DNA of 64,000 nucleotides from Callipepla californica brunnescens. Its lineage: Eukaryota > Chordata > Aves > Galliformes > Odontophoridae. Positions 11,584 through 25,486 of this stretch are shown here, piece by piece. The number at the start of each line of letters is the position of its first letter. The stretch's first letter is position 1. The notes under the pieces are model-generated. The model saw only the letters and a list, made by a program, of their open reading frames with translations, was not told where the DNA came from and did no database searches. A program made the position numbers and the translations under genes. Location: contig JALIRH010000026.1 in NCBI GenBank assembly GCA_023055505.1, forward strand, positions 9,253,591 through 9,317,590. The letters are read 5' to 3'.

Positions 11584-12115
11584 CGCAGGTTGCTCTGAAA
11601 GTAATGCTTTCTTTTAAATTCTACAACAGATATTAAAAGCACAATAGGAACTGTTTGATAGAGCAGTTTCTCAGGTACATACAACTATTTTTCAGCGTAG
11701 CCAGCACCACTGTCTGTGCAGTTTTATCAGTGATAAATGAGAGCCTACATGCCACACTCTTAAGAATTTGCATAACTGTCTGGACTGTGGTTTGTTGTTC
11801 ACGTTATTATTGCTGCAGCTGAAATGCACCAATCATCACCTCACTGTGCCAACATCCGCTCCATCAACTTTCATCGAGCGTTAATGTATGCCCTTGGGTG
11901 TATTTTTTCCATGTGAAAGGATTCTGTGATACAACTTTGATTCATACGTGCTTTCATGTCAGATGCCACTTTGTCAGAATGCCACTCTGCTGCCATCTTT
12001 CGCATGGCAACAAAATGGAGTGGAACAGTGGTGGTGATACAGCTGTAGAGGTTGAACCTTCCCAACATCTGCCTCTGACACTGTGGGTGAAAATAATATG
12101 TAAGCCCTTAGAAAT
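11584..12115 (-). mobile_element. Mariner-type (Galluhop-like) element, minus sense
   Basis: The left end is complete: TA at 11582-11583 followed by CGCAGGTTGCTCTGAAAGTAATG, the family's terminal inverted repeat. The interior is the reverse complement of the copies at 9297 and 36259, including TCACCTCACTGTGCC, CATGTCAGATGCCACTTTG and GCCATCTTTCGCATGGCAAC. On the minus strand a frame near 12068-11871 keeps transposase-like pieces (MEKIHP, MKARMNQSC). The right inverted repeat is lost; similarity fades near 12110 (ACTGTGGGTGAAAATAATA). Non-autonomous and inactive. Confidence 0.85.
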
Positions 12116-15100
12116 TAAAATGCCCATTTAAAGATGTTAATTTGAGTTAAGGTATGTATGGAAACTATCGTGTTGAGTGACCACTAGAAAGGTGGCTTTG
12201 CTCTAAATCGTAGTTTTCCCAGTGCTCAGAGTGACAACATTGTTCTTAAATGTCTATTTGCGCCTTAGCACTTTCTGAAGGGGTAGAACCTGCAATAACC
12301 ATGGACTTAATACACAGAAATTCTATGCCAGCCCTGTATCTTATTCATTCTGCTCAGTGTTTAATGTGACCTCCGTACAATGAAATAAATGAAATTTCTG
12401 TGAAGATAATGTCTCTTCACTTACAGTAGTGGTACTTCAGTTTTTTTCAGTTATCTGTACTTAAGATTTGCATCATGGAAACTGTAGATACTTACAGAAG
12501 CTTCTTAGACATCTCTTGCTGATAAGCCTGTAAGCTTTTGGAAGCAGGTGACCCAGAAAAGAGATTAGACCTTTCGTTAGGTGATAGTTTTAATTTATAG
12601 TGTAAAATAAAGGTAGTCAGCTTTAGTTCTGTCTTGATGGGTACTATTGTTGAAAGGCTGTGTCTTATTTTGCTTTTTTTACTTCCTTTACCTCTCTTTT
12701 TTTCTTTTTCCATCCTATAAAAGGAGCATAGTCAGAATTTAAGAAGTCTTAAAAAGTCTAAGACAAAATATGAAGTGGGAGTATGGGTATAGATTGTGGC
12801 GCTTTAAGTAGTGAAAAAGATTCTGTTTAGTTTGTATTAATGTGTTTGGTTTTAATGGAGTGATGCCTAAGTTTCAAGTTGATGATTGTCTTAGTTGCTT
12901 TTCATACATTTTTACCTTATGCTTTAAACACATAAAGGCAAGAATGACGAATCATGTCAAGACCAGTTATTAAAAGTCTGAGTAGTCTACTTAGATATTA
13001 CTAGCAGGGAAAACTTGATGTGTATCAAACCTTTGGAAGGACAACATGGACAAAGCATGAAGAGGCCAAAAAAAAAAAACAAAAACAAACAAACAAAACA
13101 AAAAAAAACAGCTTAAAGAAGATGTGAAATCCTGCCATCCATTCAGACAAATTGGAGGCTTTATTTAACTAGTGTCAGCCAGGAAATTTATAAGCATGAT
13201 GGCTACAATAATTTTAGGGTTTGAGAAGAGACTCAAAAGCAGAGTTTTTTCCAAACATCTTCTGTAGAAAATTTTCCTATGATAAGCATACACAGAGTAG
13301 TGTGGAGCTGCTGTGGACAAAGCCTGAGGTAAGTATAATCCTTCAATTCTCATCAATAAAAGGAAATGAGAAGACTCAAAGGACAACATGGAGAAACATT
13401 GAAAGCAGTCAAAGTAAAACAAGCCATTCTGGTGGTGCGTTATGTACTCTGGAGGTTGCTCAGTTCAGCTTTCTTGTGGTCAGTGACCTTTTCTTCCTTG
13501 GCAGAACAGCAGCTGTAATTTGACTTTTCTGTCATTAGCATAGTGTTTCATTCTGTGGTCTTGATCTGGCTACTGTTATTGATTGACATGAATTCCAATG
13601 AGAGGGAGAGTAAGCTGTGCCAGAAAGGTTTCTTGACAACTGTAGGAGTCTGGTAGATGCAATCTATGGATACTATACTGTGAAAAACTATCAGACTCTC
13701 ATATTCAAGGAGTAATAGTCCTTAATCTTCAGAAATGCATATAAAATATACCAATGATTAGTCAAGCAGATTTCATTAAGTATTTTTAATTTTAGATTAA
13801 AATGTTTTAGATTAAATTGCGGACAAGATTTGTTGGTTAGAAGGTTATCTGAGGTAGGCAAATTGAGTTGTATATAAAAAGGTTTAAGAGAAAAATCATG
13901 CTGAAACTTTGGAAATCAGTATTTTAGCTGTAGACAAAGAATAATGTTATAATGAAAAGGTTTTACTGTGTCCAGATAAGGTGAATAAATGTTTACTTTA
14001 CTCTTTCAGATAGAGCCTGACTGGAGTAGACAGGGGAAGTAAATGCTTGAGGAAGTGTGACTGAGGCAATTGTGTTGTTGTATTCCATTATTTTCCCAAC
14101 TGCAATGGAACTACAACTTGGATATTTTCTAAGGTATGAAAAATGCAGAAAGCACTTCTATATGATAAAGTTTTCTCTGTGAAGAAAAAACAAGTGCAAG
14201 GATTTTCCACTTCAAGTACGAATACTCGCTGAAAATCTGAACCTACAAAATATGTCACATTTCATTTGAGAGCTCATTATATCAATGGAATTTTATAAGT
14301 AGTAACTTTTTCCTATTAATATTAATAATAATGACTTAAGCTTCAAGCCAAGGCCTTGTACTTAACATAATGTTAAAAACAGAAGCTGAAGGAGAAAATA
14401 TGTCACTTACAAACCATCTCTTCATTATTTTTAAAACTGGTGAGATATAAAATTACAAGTTTTTGCAGCAAATAGTACAGCATATGTTTGAACTGTTGAA
14501 TTCATTATTCACATGAGACTTCTGTTGTAAGTGTTGTAAATAACAAATCTATAATCGTGCCATAGGAAATTGTTAATTTTATCCTGAGAAAGTGTGACTT
14601 CTGTATCTTCAGTGCTGCAAGTGAGATTGTGGTACCATTTAATTTTATTTGTATGTGTTTCTGGTGACATGGGTCATATTTTCATAGGTGTGCTGTTTTG
14701 TTTTGGTAGAAATATAATGGTGGCTGGCCTGTGTACAGAGACTCAAAACTGCACAAAGTTATACCAGTGATAATACAAGTAATTTATAAAATAGAAATCA
14801 CACAAAAGGAAACAACGAACAGATTCACAGTTGAGGTTAAGTTCATATTGCACTCAAAGATTTATACGTGCTAAAAAAGCAAATAGTTCATGCCATTTAA
14901 GATGTGACAGTGACAGATTTAGGATCTGCTACCAATTCACCTTTTCAAATTTACCACCTCTTCTTGAATGAAAATAAATAAAATTGCTTTACACTACTCT
15001 ATAAAATTTTATCTGAGTGTTTAATATGTTTGGTCTTTAGTGTCACATGCATGGTTCTCTGGGAAATAACGTATTATTGGTAATTGTGCTTACACTAAGT

Positions 15101-15936
15101 AGTGATGTAGTACACTGGTGATGATGGAAAGAAACAAGTCTGGCCAATTGCTTTATCAATAGCTGTAAAACCTTATTGTTTCTAACTTTTTTTTTTTCAT
15201 CACACTTCACAGAAATTCACAGAAGTTGTGTCTAAGGGAACAACCTGTAGTAAATTTATCTGACTAAATGGCAGTTTTGGAAATGTTAAGATGTGAAGTT
15301 TTGAAAGTAATTGATTTTGGAGTTCCAAGAAAACAGAAAGAAGGCAAGGTGATAATAATGAAGTAAGTGTAAGTTAGCTGCAGTGAGAATTAACGAACTA
15401 TTCTCTCTATTCTAGGCAGCAAGCATGGAATCATGTCTGTAGAGTGAAGATGATTTTTATCGCATAGTACTGGAAGCTTTGAAGCAGCTAGTAGAGAATA
15501 TAACACTAGAGCTTCTAGGAAAAGGTTGCGGAAATAGTGTAGAAATATTTACAATTGTCTCGTCACCAAGAGGCCAATTACAAATGAAATTCATGTTTCA
15601 TTATTATTATTTGTTTCTGTTTTCAGTATTTACAACTACCCTGTTTTTGTTGTTTTTGTTTTGTTTTCTATTATTCACTTTGTTGCAAACACACTGCTAT
15701 CTAACATATACTGAGCTTCCTTTTCAGTTATAGTTGGTTTCATTCTCAAGTTTATTTCAGAGCCAAGTGAAATGAGTGTTTCACGGGAAGCAGTGGCATA
15801 GTTTTGAAGTTTGGCTGTGGAAGGGCTGAAATAATTTTTCTTGTTCTATCCATTATAGTAGAAAGCTGAATATTTGCATGCCATGAGGAAAACTGTTAAA
15901 AGTGAGACAGCAGTGTGCTGTTGCACACTGTTTGAG
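12116..15936. other. Intergenic AT-rich single-copy DNA, no gene seen
   Basis: No gene or transposon recognised. Open frames (13165-13422 minus, 13221-13523 plus, 15479-15733 plus) have no domain or context. An A-rich (CAAA)n-like tract lies at 13068-13111. Confidence 0.6.
13068..13111. repeat. A-rich (CAAA)n-like repeat
   Basis: A11 run followed by AAAAC and AAAC units and a further A9 run. It could be the tail of an old retroposed sequence, but no body is recognisable next to it. Confidence 0.75.
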
Positions 15937-16472
15937 AAGACTAACAGTATCCTGGACTACATCAAAAAAGGGGTGACCAGCGGGGAGAGGGAAGTATTAG
16001 TCCCCCTCTAGTCTGCTCTTCCCATCTGTACTATCATGAGGTCCTCATCACGAAGAAGATGTGGAGCTGCTGAAGCCACGAAGATTATCAGAGGTCTGGT
16101 GTACCTCCTATTAAAAAAAGCTGAGAGTCCTAGGCTTTTTGCCTTGAAGAGAAGGCTCTGGGGAGTGATCTTCTAGTAGTTGAGGGTAATTTTATAAGCA
16201 GGAGGGAGAAGTACTTACATATATATGAACTCACTGTGATAGGGCAAAAACTAATGGCTTTGAACTAAATGAAGGGAGTTTTAAGTTAGGTGTTAGGAAG
16301 AAATTTTTTTAGCATCTGAGCACTGGAACAGGTTGCTCAGAGGTGTCGTAGATGCCTCATCTCTGTAACCATACAGTGCCAGGTTGGTTGAGACCTTCAG
16401 CAGCCTGGTCTAGTGGTTGGAAATGGATAACCCTTAAGGTCCCCTCTAACTTCAGCCATTCTATGATTCAGT
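15937..16472 (+). mobile_element. CR1 LINE 3' portion, plus sense
   Basis: The block starts like the CR1 ORF2 C-terminal region (ATCCTGGACTACATC, GGGGTGACCAGCGGGGAGAGG, CCCCCTCTAGTCTGCTC) and ends in the CR1 3' untranslated tail (GCAGCCTGGTCTAGTGGTTGG, AAGGTCCCCTCTAACTTCAG, CCATTCTATGATTCA). It is diverged, with frameshifts and small deletions, and 5' truncated as is usual for CR1. No intact coding capacity. Confidence 0.88.
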
Positions 16473-19400
16473 GAAATATGGGAAGTCAGATTAGGTGATG
16501 AGATGGTGCCTTGAAGTCTATCAGTGTGTTAATTCATGTCCAGTGACTAGGGGATGTAAATGGTGTGATTACATCTGTTCAGTAGTTTGCACCTTGCTTG
16601 GCTTAATGCTGTTAGGGGTCAATTTCTTAAGTAATAAAAGGTAATAAAACATTTTTTCTTTAAAGACAGAAATGAAGATATCATAAAAGTTCACCTGTAA
16701 ATTGCACTATAAATTTTATGTGCAATGTCATTACTCAGCATTAAATCCTATGTTCTGTACGGTATTAAATTTGCTGCTCTATAGCTGACTGTAGTGTACA
16801 GAGCTCTGTAATCAACACAGTTTCACTATGCAACCTGTGATACTGCCAGGCTCCTGTGAACCACTTGATTATCATTAAGACTGTACTCATGATAATGAAG
16901 AGTTTTTCTTAGTCCTGTGTCCTTTTGGATGTGTACAATAAAAGCTAGCCCTTGGGATTAGAGCTGTGTAGTTTGTCAGATTGTAATGCCATTGTTCATT
17001 TTGTAAAGATCGATGCTTCAGAAGTGGTCATTCTAGATTAAGCAATGTACTACTCAGATGGAAGAAAGGATGTGAAATGTGGCCCTAAGGATAAGAATAA
17101 TCTCTCTTAAATTAGCAATTCAATGTGTAGTTATACATTTCCTACTCCGTCACTTTTAATATTGATTCAGTTTCCTGCCTGGGCAGGCCTTTTATTTTAT
17201 TTTATTTTTTTTTTACTTAATGTATGATTAGCAGCTTGACTTGAACAGTACACTTCTGGTTTTTTAAATTCCTGCTGTTACTCCTAGAGGTCCCAGCCTT
17301 TCCCTACATTATTTTCTTCCTAGTTGTCTAATGCTTTCTGTAATCACAATTCCTTTATGCAGTTTGTGGCATACTGTAACTCTCATGTGAAATGAGGTCC
17401 CAGGAGCAGCAGAACTGCAGAGAGGACAAAGAGTGGAGAAAGGTTGAAGCTGTTACAGCATGTATCGCCCTCTTTGTTGTGTGTTTTCATCCTTGAATGA
17501 AGCAGATGACTTCTGTGCTGCCTACCTCCATGATTCAGACATGGCACTTGAACTAGAGTTGTAGTTTCTTGCTTCTTGGTGCACAGCAGAGGTCAGAAGC
17601 AGCAGGGAGATATTTTGATTAAATATAAAGGTTTGACCCTGGGATGAAGTCAGTAAGAGATGCTGTTAGCATCTCTGGAAAAGCACATGGAAAAGTAGGA
17701 GAATTCTGTTCCGCAAACTCTTGATTCTCTTTGTAGGAAAACCCTACAGAGGAGATGACTGAAAACCTTCCAGAAGTTTCAGCACAACGAAAAGTGGTCT
17801 CTGTTTTACAGGTGGGGATAAGTCCTGAGTTTATGAAATTGGGCTCTTAGTCATTTAATGACTGAAAAGTGACATGACTGTTTGATACTATGGGCTAGGC
17901 ATGAGCTTAATCATACTTGGCTTTTGCTCCTAGCTCCCAGGCAGCTGTCTAATACTGACATAGTCTCTTTGTTTGCTCTTACTGTTTGTTTTCCCTGTAC
18001 GTAATATGAGGACCCTAACATCTGGCCAGTTATCTTCTGAGTGTCAGACATGGGTGCTACTGTATTTTGTCCCTTATAGAAAAGAACTGAAGTCATCTGG
18101 AAGACAAACTAATAAGCACTGCTTGCTAACACTCAGCAGCTTGTGAAGTGCTCAAGCATTATGTCAACTACTGTGTGTCTGCATTCATTATACTAGAGTG
18201 GGCCCACATCTATCTCTACCAAGGCAGATTATGCAATGCTTAAATTATTCTCTCTCTCAGTCCTTGGCTAACCATCTGGGAATGCTATAAATCTGAGATT
18301 GCAATAAATCTCTGCTATAATTTCCATTATATCAGACTGAGGATTAAGCTTTTCTCTTGTGTGCTTATGGTAATGAATTGTGCGTTACCAAAATTACCTC
18401 TTATTGTATCCACCAAAAGGAAGCCACTAACTGACAGAATTACCATTTACTATAAGGCAGGTAATTGTTTTCCTTGAGGTTTTAAGGCTTTTTTTTATGG
18501 GGTTCTTAATTTCTTTAGATGTTGTTGGTATCCATCTAGGCAGCAGAATAAATACATCTGCTGCTGCTTTCTCATTTTAAATGATTTTTTAATAGGTGTT
18601 TCTTATTCTCCTTGGTTTCTTTTGTGTTTTCTGAGGAAGATGAAATGGAGTTTTCCACCTTAACTGTGCCTATAGAATAAATATCTGCTTTCTGGAGAGT
18701 TTTCATTGAATAGAGTGTGTGTGACTAAGAGTTAATTTAAAAAAAAAAAAAGAGCAGGGTAGATGGAAGAAAATGGTGTAGAAATATTTTGTACATAAGT
18801 ACTATGTCCAGGTATTACTCTATCTTTTTTTTTCCTTTTAACTATATTACTATCAGAAAATATTACTCTGTGCTTTCCAGATACTCTGCAGCAAAATTTT
18901 TACGTGTTTAACTAGGTTTCAAGGTACAGGATGATTACTGTAGGTAGAAATCTTTGCCTCACAGGTATACATTTATCCCTAACTAGCTAGCGACCCTAAT
19001 CCTGCATCTCTTATAAAAAGTATAAAGACTTGGAAGGCAAGTGTGCCTTCCCTTTGTTAGTGGCATTTATATTGGAATCATTCGTTCAAAGAGGAGAGAC
19101 AAATCTGCTGACCAGCAAAGCAGGAGGAGTGGCTTCTTAATTTGTCCCTCCTCAGTTTCCAGGTACTTGATTTACTCAGATGACAGAAATGAGTTCAGAA
19201 AACAGGTAGAGAAACAAATCCTTAGATTGCCGAGTAGGACTCTCTCTTGCAGCATTTCCATTTATGGTTTGGGGCAGTTTTCTTTAAAATGCTTCCCATG
19301 GCCTACTGTACTCTGTTCAGATTTTAGTAGGCACATTAATAACACAAGCCTGACATCTGTGTAGTATCTGAATTGCAAAGTGAAGTCTTAAGACAGGTTC

Positions 19401-22400
19401 TAGGTATACTGGAGAGAAGAGGAAACTTCTGAAGATACATTAAGCAAATTTTTAAGTTTGATGAAGACTGTGCTGAAGACTGATTATACCATTTCTCAAG
19501 AGCAAAATGCAACCTTTGTCTGTATTGAATCAGATGTTAAGTGTTTTCCCACTGAATGAAATGCTTTTTCTTATCTACAGATACCAGGTAACAGATTCTA
19601 TTTGTTCATTCAGTCTTTGAAGAGTGTACAGACAAGTTAATTTTCCTGCAAAATATAATCTTAAAATCTGATTTCTTTAGCCCTGGAATTGTAATCATAA
19701 CAAGTTGTTGTATTTAACAGGGGGGATCCTGCTATCACTCACTTCTGCAGAGCAGGTACATACTCCATACGTAATCTGTGAGATTAAGAGAGACTTGAAG
19801 TATTACGCGGCAGTAAAATCATCAGGGCATTTTCCTTGTTCACTTCCAGGTTTCCATATTTTTTTGTGTGTTTGTCCCCTTTTGTTGCTTACTCAAAATC
19901 ATTTTTACCTAGGCAGGTGTTGCTGATGTATAGTAAAGACATAGTAAATATAATCTCTTAAACTTGTATTCTATCCAATTAAACCAATTTGACACCAATT
20001 TAGATATAGTATTCAAGTCCTGACCATATCAAATAGGAAGTAAAAAATTAATCTCTCCAAATTTCTAATGTAATCAACTATACTCATTTTTAACTTTCTG
20101 CTGGGTCTGTTTCTAACCCACTCCTCTGTTCAAAGGAGTACATAATGATGAAATGCATCAATAGGATTCTGCCTTTTGTTCCCATCTTTTTTCAGCATGC
20201 CCTAAATCTAAAGTTATGTGAATCAATGTTTTTCTGTTGAGTTTTTCTTTGGGTTTACAAATCATGTCTAGAGGTAGTTCTTTCTCGAGTTAGACAAGGT
20301 AGATGGATCTTTTGTCAGATATCGTGGGTTATATTAATGCTATTAATTTAAATTTCTATCACCCTCCTTCCTGTGCTTATCACTACGCTATATCATGTAG
20401 TTTCAGAAAATGCTTAACAGGTGCCAGAAACGAAAATCTAGTTCAGAAAAAATAAAGGTCACTCAAATAAAGATTTTAGGAGAAGACCAAGTGCAGCTAG
20501 AAAAAGCTCAATCATTGTAAAGGTCAGATTAAATAAGACACACTGTGGGGTAATTTGTACCCCAGTTGCTTGACTTATAAAAGTTGTAAAAGCTCAGAGG
20601 TAAAGGAGTTTTTGTTTTTAGAAACAATTGCTGAAGCCAAGTTTTAAGAAGCCTGATGTCTTGTACGTAAGTTATCACTCAAATATACATGCCCACTTAA
20701 TACGTGAATAATTTTTGTGTGAATATCATCAAGCAGTTTTGTCAGCTCCCAGGTTTTATAAAGTAAATACTCTAAGTTATAATGGGATGAAGACAGAAGT
20801 AAGATTTTTTAAGAGCTGTCTTAGTCTTCAGTGCTTCTGTCCTTGAATTGGTGTGTCAAGCATCAAGTCTTGACAGATTGAAAGTTGTATTATGTGGTGA
20901 ACATTTGCAACTGATAATTTGTTTTTATTAAATGCCTCATTTTTTTCTCCTCCTTTGAGAAAAGGAACTCATCTTCATTATTATGTTAGTATGTTAGTGA
21001 GTGCTTCAGATTCTCAGAGAGCTTCCTTGTACAATTCTAGAAAAAATAAATGTTGTTCATTAGCTCAAGGTACTTATTTTTTTCACACCCATTTTTTCCA
21101 TTTTATGTTACGGAGAAAGGTACAATTAGATGTATTCAGAGGATATCTGTTTCAAATGTAATACTTTGTTTTGGGACAACCCTTAGTGTGTGTTTCCCAG
21201 TGTAGTAGGTGATATTCTAGTTGCAATTAAAAGAGATGTTGTGTTGATTTATACATGAGAGATATTTTCTTACATATGATGATCACAGAGATAATTTACC
21301 AGTTTAAAGAATAAGGAGATAATAGCATCTGTCAAAGTTGTTTCTTTAATACAGAATTCAGGATAATTGGGAACTACTGGTAAAATTGATTTCCTTAATA
21401 AGCAATTTTTCATATTTGCTTTGCCGTTATATTTGCTTTTATCATCAAGTGTTCTTCATTGTCTACGGAATGACTGAAAGGGGCTAACGAGGAATTGTAG
21501 CTGCCAGTAGGATGGCTGTAAGCTTTATTATTATTTAAATTACTTTTATATTACTATTAAGTTGCAATTAGTAGTCCTGCATCAACAGGTATGTGTATTT
21601 GCCTAAGGAAAGGAGGCTGAGGTGTGGTATTTGGAGGGTGGAGAAGGGGGAGGCTTATTTTTTATTTTATCTTGTTAACTTCCACCCATCTTGAAAGCGA
21701 TGTGTCTAGGTCATAAGTAAACAACACAGGTAATATCAAACAAGCACAGTATAGACACTGATACATAAGCAGAATTAACCTAATAATTTACAGAACCTTA
21801 GTGTTGTTGACAGTCCCTCTTCAGGACGCTGTTACTGATGTGACAGCTTTGCAAAGATAGATAGTTAAAAGAACAAAACAAAAGAAACCACACCAACCTC
21901 CTGAGACTAGTGTCCCCTTCAATCCTTCATATGAAAGCCACTTGTGGAGGTGGTCAACACAGTTCCCTGCATGATTAGAATTTATCTACAGGACTTAAGA
22001 AAAATTTTTCTCTGGTTTCTCTAAGGATAAACTGAAAATGTCATTTTGAGGCCTGAATCTTGTTTGTCAGATGAGCAACTGATTTTTGCATTTTCTTGTT
22101 TCTTGATCGTATTTTAGGCAGAGAGCATTTGATAGCACTTTATTCTGCCCTAGATTTATTGAATTATATATAAGAAAACGCACTGAAGACTTGGCTCCAC
22201 TTCTCATGTTTTCTGTTAACATTAAATAAGAGGTGTATTTACTTGTTTGTATGAAGGAATACTTCTAGCGCACAGTTTATTTTTATTTTTTAAATTGGCA
22301 GTTAACTTGAAAATGTCTTATAAAGAAAAGCAGTATTTTCCACAGCAGCATTCTGTAGTTGTTCTTAGGGCTTCAGTTTGCTCCATCAGCTTTGACATCT

Positions 22401-23837
22401 AATCTTTGTCAAATCCACTTTCTGGAGCAGAGCAAAATGCTGCTACCCATTAAGTGTGATGCAACTACAACTAGAGTTAAATCAGGGGATGATGGATGTC
22501 ATAGCAGGAGGTAATGCTCCAGCTGAATCATGATATATGTTTTAGTACTGAGTATGCTTTCTCTGACATAATTAAGCATACCACTTCTGAATAAAACTGT
22601 GCATGACTCTGTATAGCCTATGAAAGTCACTACAGCACTGGGGGCTTTTACTTGATGATTCAAGTACTTTTCAGTCAGTAAGATCTTCACCATAGTCTTG
22701 AAATGCAACTGATAAGCCTCATTTGGGTTCCTCTTTTGCATACTACTCAGATTGCTCCTTTTGAAGCAGCTGAGACAAGAAAGCCATGTGTACAGGTTCA
22801 TAAATATAAAAAGTTTTGCTTTGATTAGCGAGGAAAGAAAACACTGAAATAATAAACATCACTGCTAGTCTCCTAAATTTTCCTCGTGCTTTCATTTTTT
22901 GTCTTGGAGATGAAGCGAAGCTTTTACAGTGTTTAATTGTTCTTGGATCCATGTTTTACTGTAATCTTTACTTGTTCAACTATAGGGTGAAGATGTAAAT
23001 CTGTTTGTGCTATGTGATATGCAGTGCCAATCTCAAAGAATCTTATCTGTATACTTTCCAGTGTTCTCCAGAAAGCAGAAATAGCATCAAATGGTGTCAG
23101 AGACCATGAGATACAAACAAGAAATGCTTGAATCTGAGAGCTCTGATAGTTTCTTTGTAAGTACATAACTTCCTTTTAATTCCACAAATAGAACTTTTTG
23201 TTGCGATAGCAGTATACAAACACTGTTGAAGTAACATTCCAGGTATATTTACTTTACTAACTCTATTTGTTTTGATCTAGTTGAACGTATTTTGTGAATC
23301 GTTTTAGTACTTTGAGTAGGAATTATATTGTGTACTCTTCTGTGTAAATTTAAGTTCCCGTTCCCCCTTTGACAAAACCAAGTGTGTCAGCATAGTTTGG
23401 TTTAATGCTTCTACAGATAATTACTATAACAGAAATCTGCTGCTAGAGGTTTATTTTTCTAACAACATGCAGCACTATAAAATTCCTCAAATAATGTACA
23501 GCTTTGTGCTACTGGCATTCTACTGAGAATAATTTGAAGTGTTTGCTTCTAAAAATTAAAAGGAAGAAAAATTTGCCACCAAAACGCTGTAGTTGGAGAT
23601 TTTTATACCTTCTTCAGATTTGAACAGCTTCACATGTCTTAGACAGTTTCTGTTGGATATGCTATTCTTTATCACTGTCAGAGTGTATGTGATCTGTGTG
23701 CTAGATAAGCAATTATATTTCCCTGGTGGCTAAAGCCATTTCTATATATGGCAGCATGGTAAATGTTTGGAAGAAAAAATTGTCTGAGTTTTAAATAACA
23801 ATTGTTTGTGGGATTTCTACTTAGCCATACCAAATAA

Positions 23838-23839
<2 letters not shown>
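16473..23839. other. Repeat-poor intergenic DNA, no gene seen
   Basis: About 7.4 kb of AT-rich sequence in which I recognise neither genes nor mobile elements. Frames such as 19041-19364 plus and 22499-23166 minus lack any domain and look like chance. The low density of repeats compared with the flanks would fit single-copy DNA holding regulatory elements, but no specific element can be proven by eye. Confidence 0.55.

Positions 23840-23874
<35 letters not shown>
23840..23874. repeat. Poly-T tract of 35
   Basis: An uninterrupted run of 35 T residues, the longest homopolymer in the window. No retroposon body is visible beside it. Its exact length may be affected by assembly or sequencing error. 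Confidence 0.95.
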
Positions 23875-23880
<6 letters not shown>

Positions 23881-24771
23881 TACATATTTGGTAGTTTGTT
23901 GATTGTGCAGATAGGATAAGATGGTGGAAGCAGTGAATGTGGATTTCATTAGGACGTTTTTCATTTCTGCATATGCAAAATTATATTGTTGCTCTGCTGT
24001 ATTCTTTTGATAATATGCTGCTCACAGGCAGGGTTGTGCAACAAGTTGAAGTGTAGTACGCTGTATTGCATTTAAGTCCTTGTGCATGCCCAAAGGCCAC
24101 TAATTTATGGCTCTACATTGTAACCCTGTAATGCTTTCGCGTTCCTAGCTGAACTCGATTCAGTTTCATTATGTGCTGCTTCTTTTTCTAGAGTAAAATC
24201 AGACCCAAACATATGCGCTAGCCACATATTAGATTCTTTCAGCATGATCTACAGGAGGTTTTTCAACAAACCCACACTGTTTATTGGTTTTCACATGTTT
24301 ACTCCCACATGTTTGCGTACCATCCTTCTTACTACACGCTTGATTATTTTTCCTAAAGAAGAGAGCTCTGTGTCCTGTTCCTGTATTTTCATCTCCTAAT
24401 AGCACGTCCTTTTTATGCCAGTCTTTCCTTATTTCTTCTGTTATCTGATTTCCTGACAATAATTTTTGTATGCTAAGAAAACTTCTAAGATTTCCTAGTT
24501 TGAGGAGCAGCAGCCCACATTCAAAACAGGGTTTCACCTCACAGGCCTGAGCTGTGCAACCTCCTGGACCAGAACAGCAGGCCGATCTTAAAGGGAGCAG
24601 GTTACATGAATGACTGGAAGTCTAAGCAGGCAGGGAAAAGCTCTATACCTGAAGACACTGCCAACAGAATACCATTCTGGCATATCTAGAGTCAAAAAGC
24701 TGTAGTTAGGAGATAGTTCCTGTGTTATAACTTTTTCTCCATTTTGACATGCTACAACTGCATAATACTTT

Positions 24772-24791
24772 TTGCAATATATATATTGCAA
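24772..24791. repeat. Perfect AT-rich palindrome
   Basis: TTGCAATATA is followed directly by its own inverse complement, TATATTGCAA. More TA repeats follow. Such sequences can extrude as cruciforms, but AT-rich palindromes of this length also arise by chance in TA-rich DNA. Confidence 0.8.
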
Positions 24792-25448
24792 CATATATAT
24801 ATACTTATGTGTTTTTGAGTCATACACAATTCCAAGGAAGGCAGCCAGTTTTGTTTTGGAAACTCAAACTCTCTTTTGCTCCTTAGTGTACAACACCAGA
24901 TATTAATTCCTCTCTAACTCCTCTCTAACCTAAAGAATGACTGCACCTGATGTCCACAGAAACTTACTTAAACCAGTTTGTGTCTGAACACTGTCACGCT
25001 TCAGCAGCTTTAGTTCAGCTTCTTGAACAGCAACTTGTGACCAATGCAGGCTCCAGCAGAGATGAGATAGTCTCAATGATAGATTAAAAGTTAAGATCTT
25101 CAGCTGAAGGGAGGCATAGCACCAAATTTTGAGAGAAATTTGCAGAGGAAAGATGAGCTCATTTTTTAGATGCCAACTTTATTTCGTGCTTTGTGTGTTA
25201 TGTTACTTGCTTTTCTCTGATTTTAGTAAGAACAGTATTTTTCCAGAGAGGCTGCTTCTAGTATCTCAGAAGAGGGTGGGCTGTCTTTGCATGCATGCAA
25301 AGGAATGGCAATGTCTTTCTTAGGGGCATATAGAGTTAAAGACACACAGAATCCTTCTGCTTTTTCCTGATTCAGAGGGCAGTCAGCATTAAAAAAAAGT
25401 TGCCTAAGCCTCTTACATGCAGTTAAGTCATCCTCTCAAAATAAATAA

Positions 25449-25452
<4 letters not shown>

Positions 25453-25480
<28 letters not shown>
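25453..25480. repeat. (TA)n microsatellite
   Basis: About 14 uninterrupted TA units follow several TAAA units that start near 25440. A typical polymorphic dinucleotide repeat. Confidence 0.95.

Positions 25481-25486
<6 letters not shown>

Noticed and set aside
13221..13523. Frame ending with a possible donor GGTAAGTA near 13328
   Set aside because: A good-looking donor alone is frequent by chance; no acceptor, conserved protein or partner exon was found.
22499..23166. Three consecutive minus-strand frames (69-100 codons)
   Set aside because: Considered as a decayed retrocopy, but no domain or known protein could be recognised and the frames are unlinked by any coherent homology.
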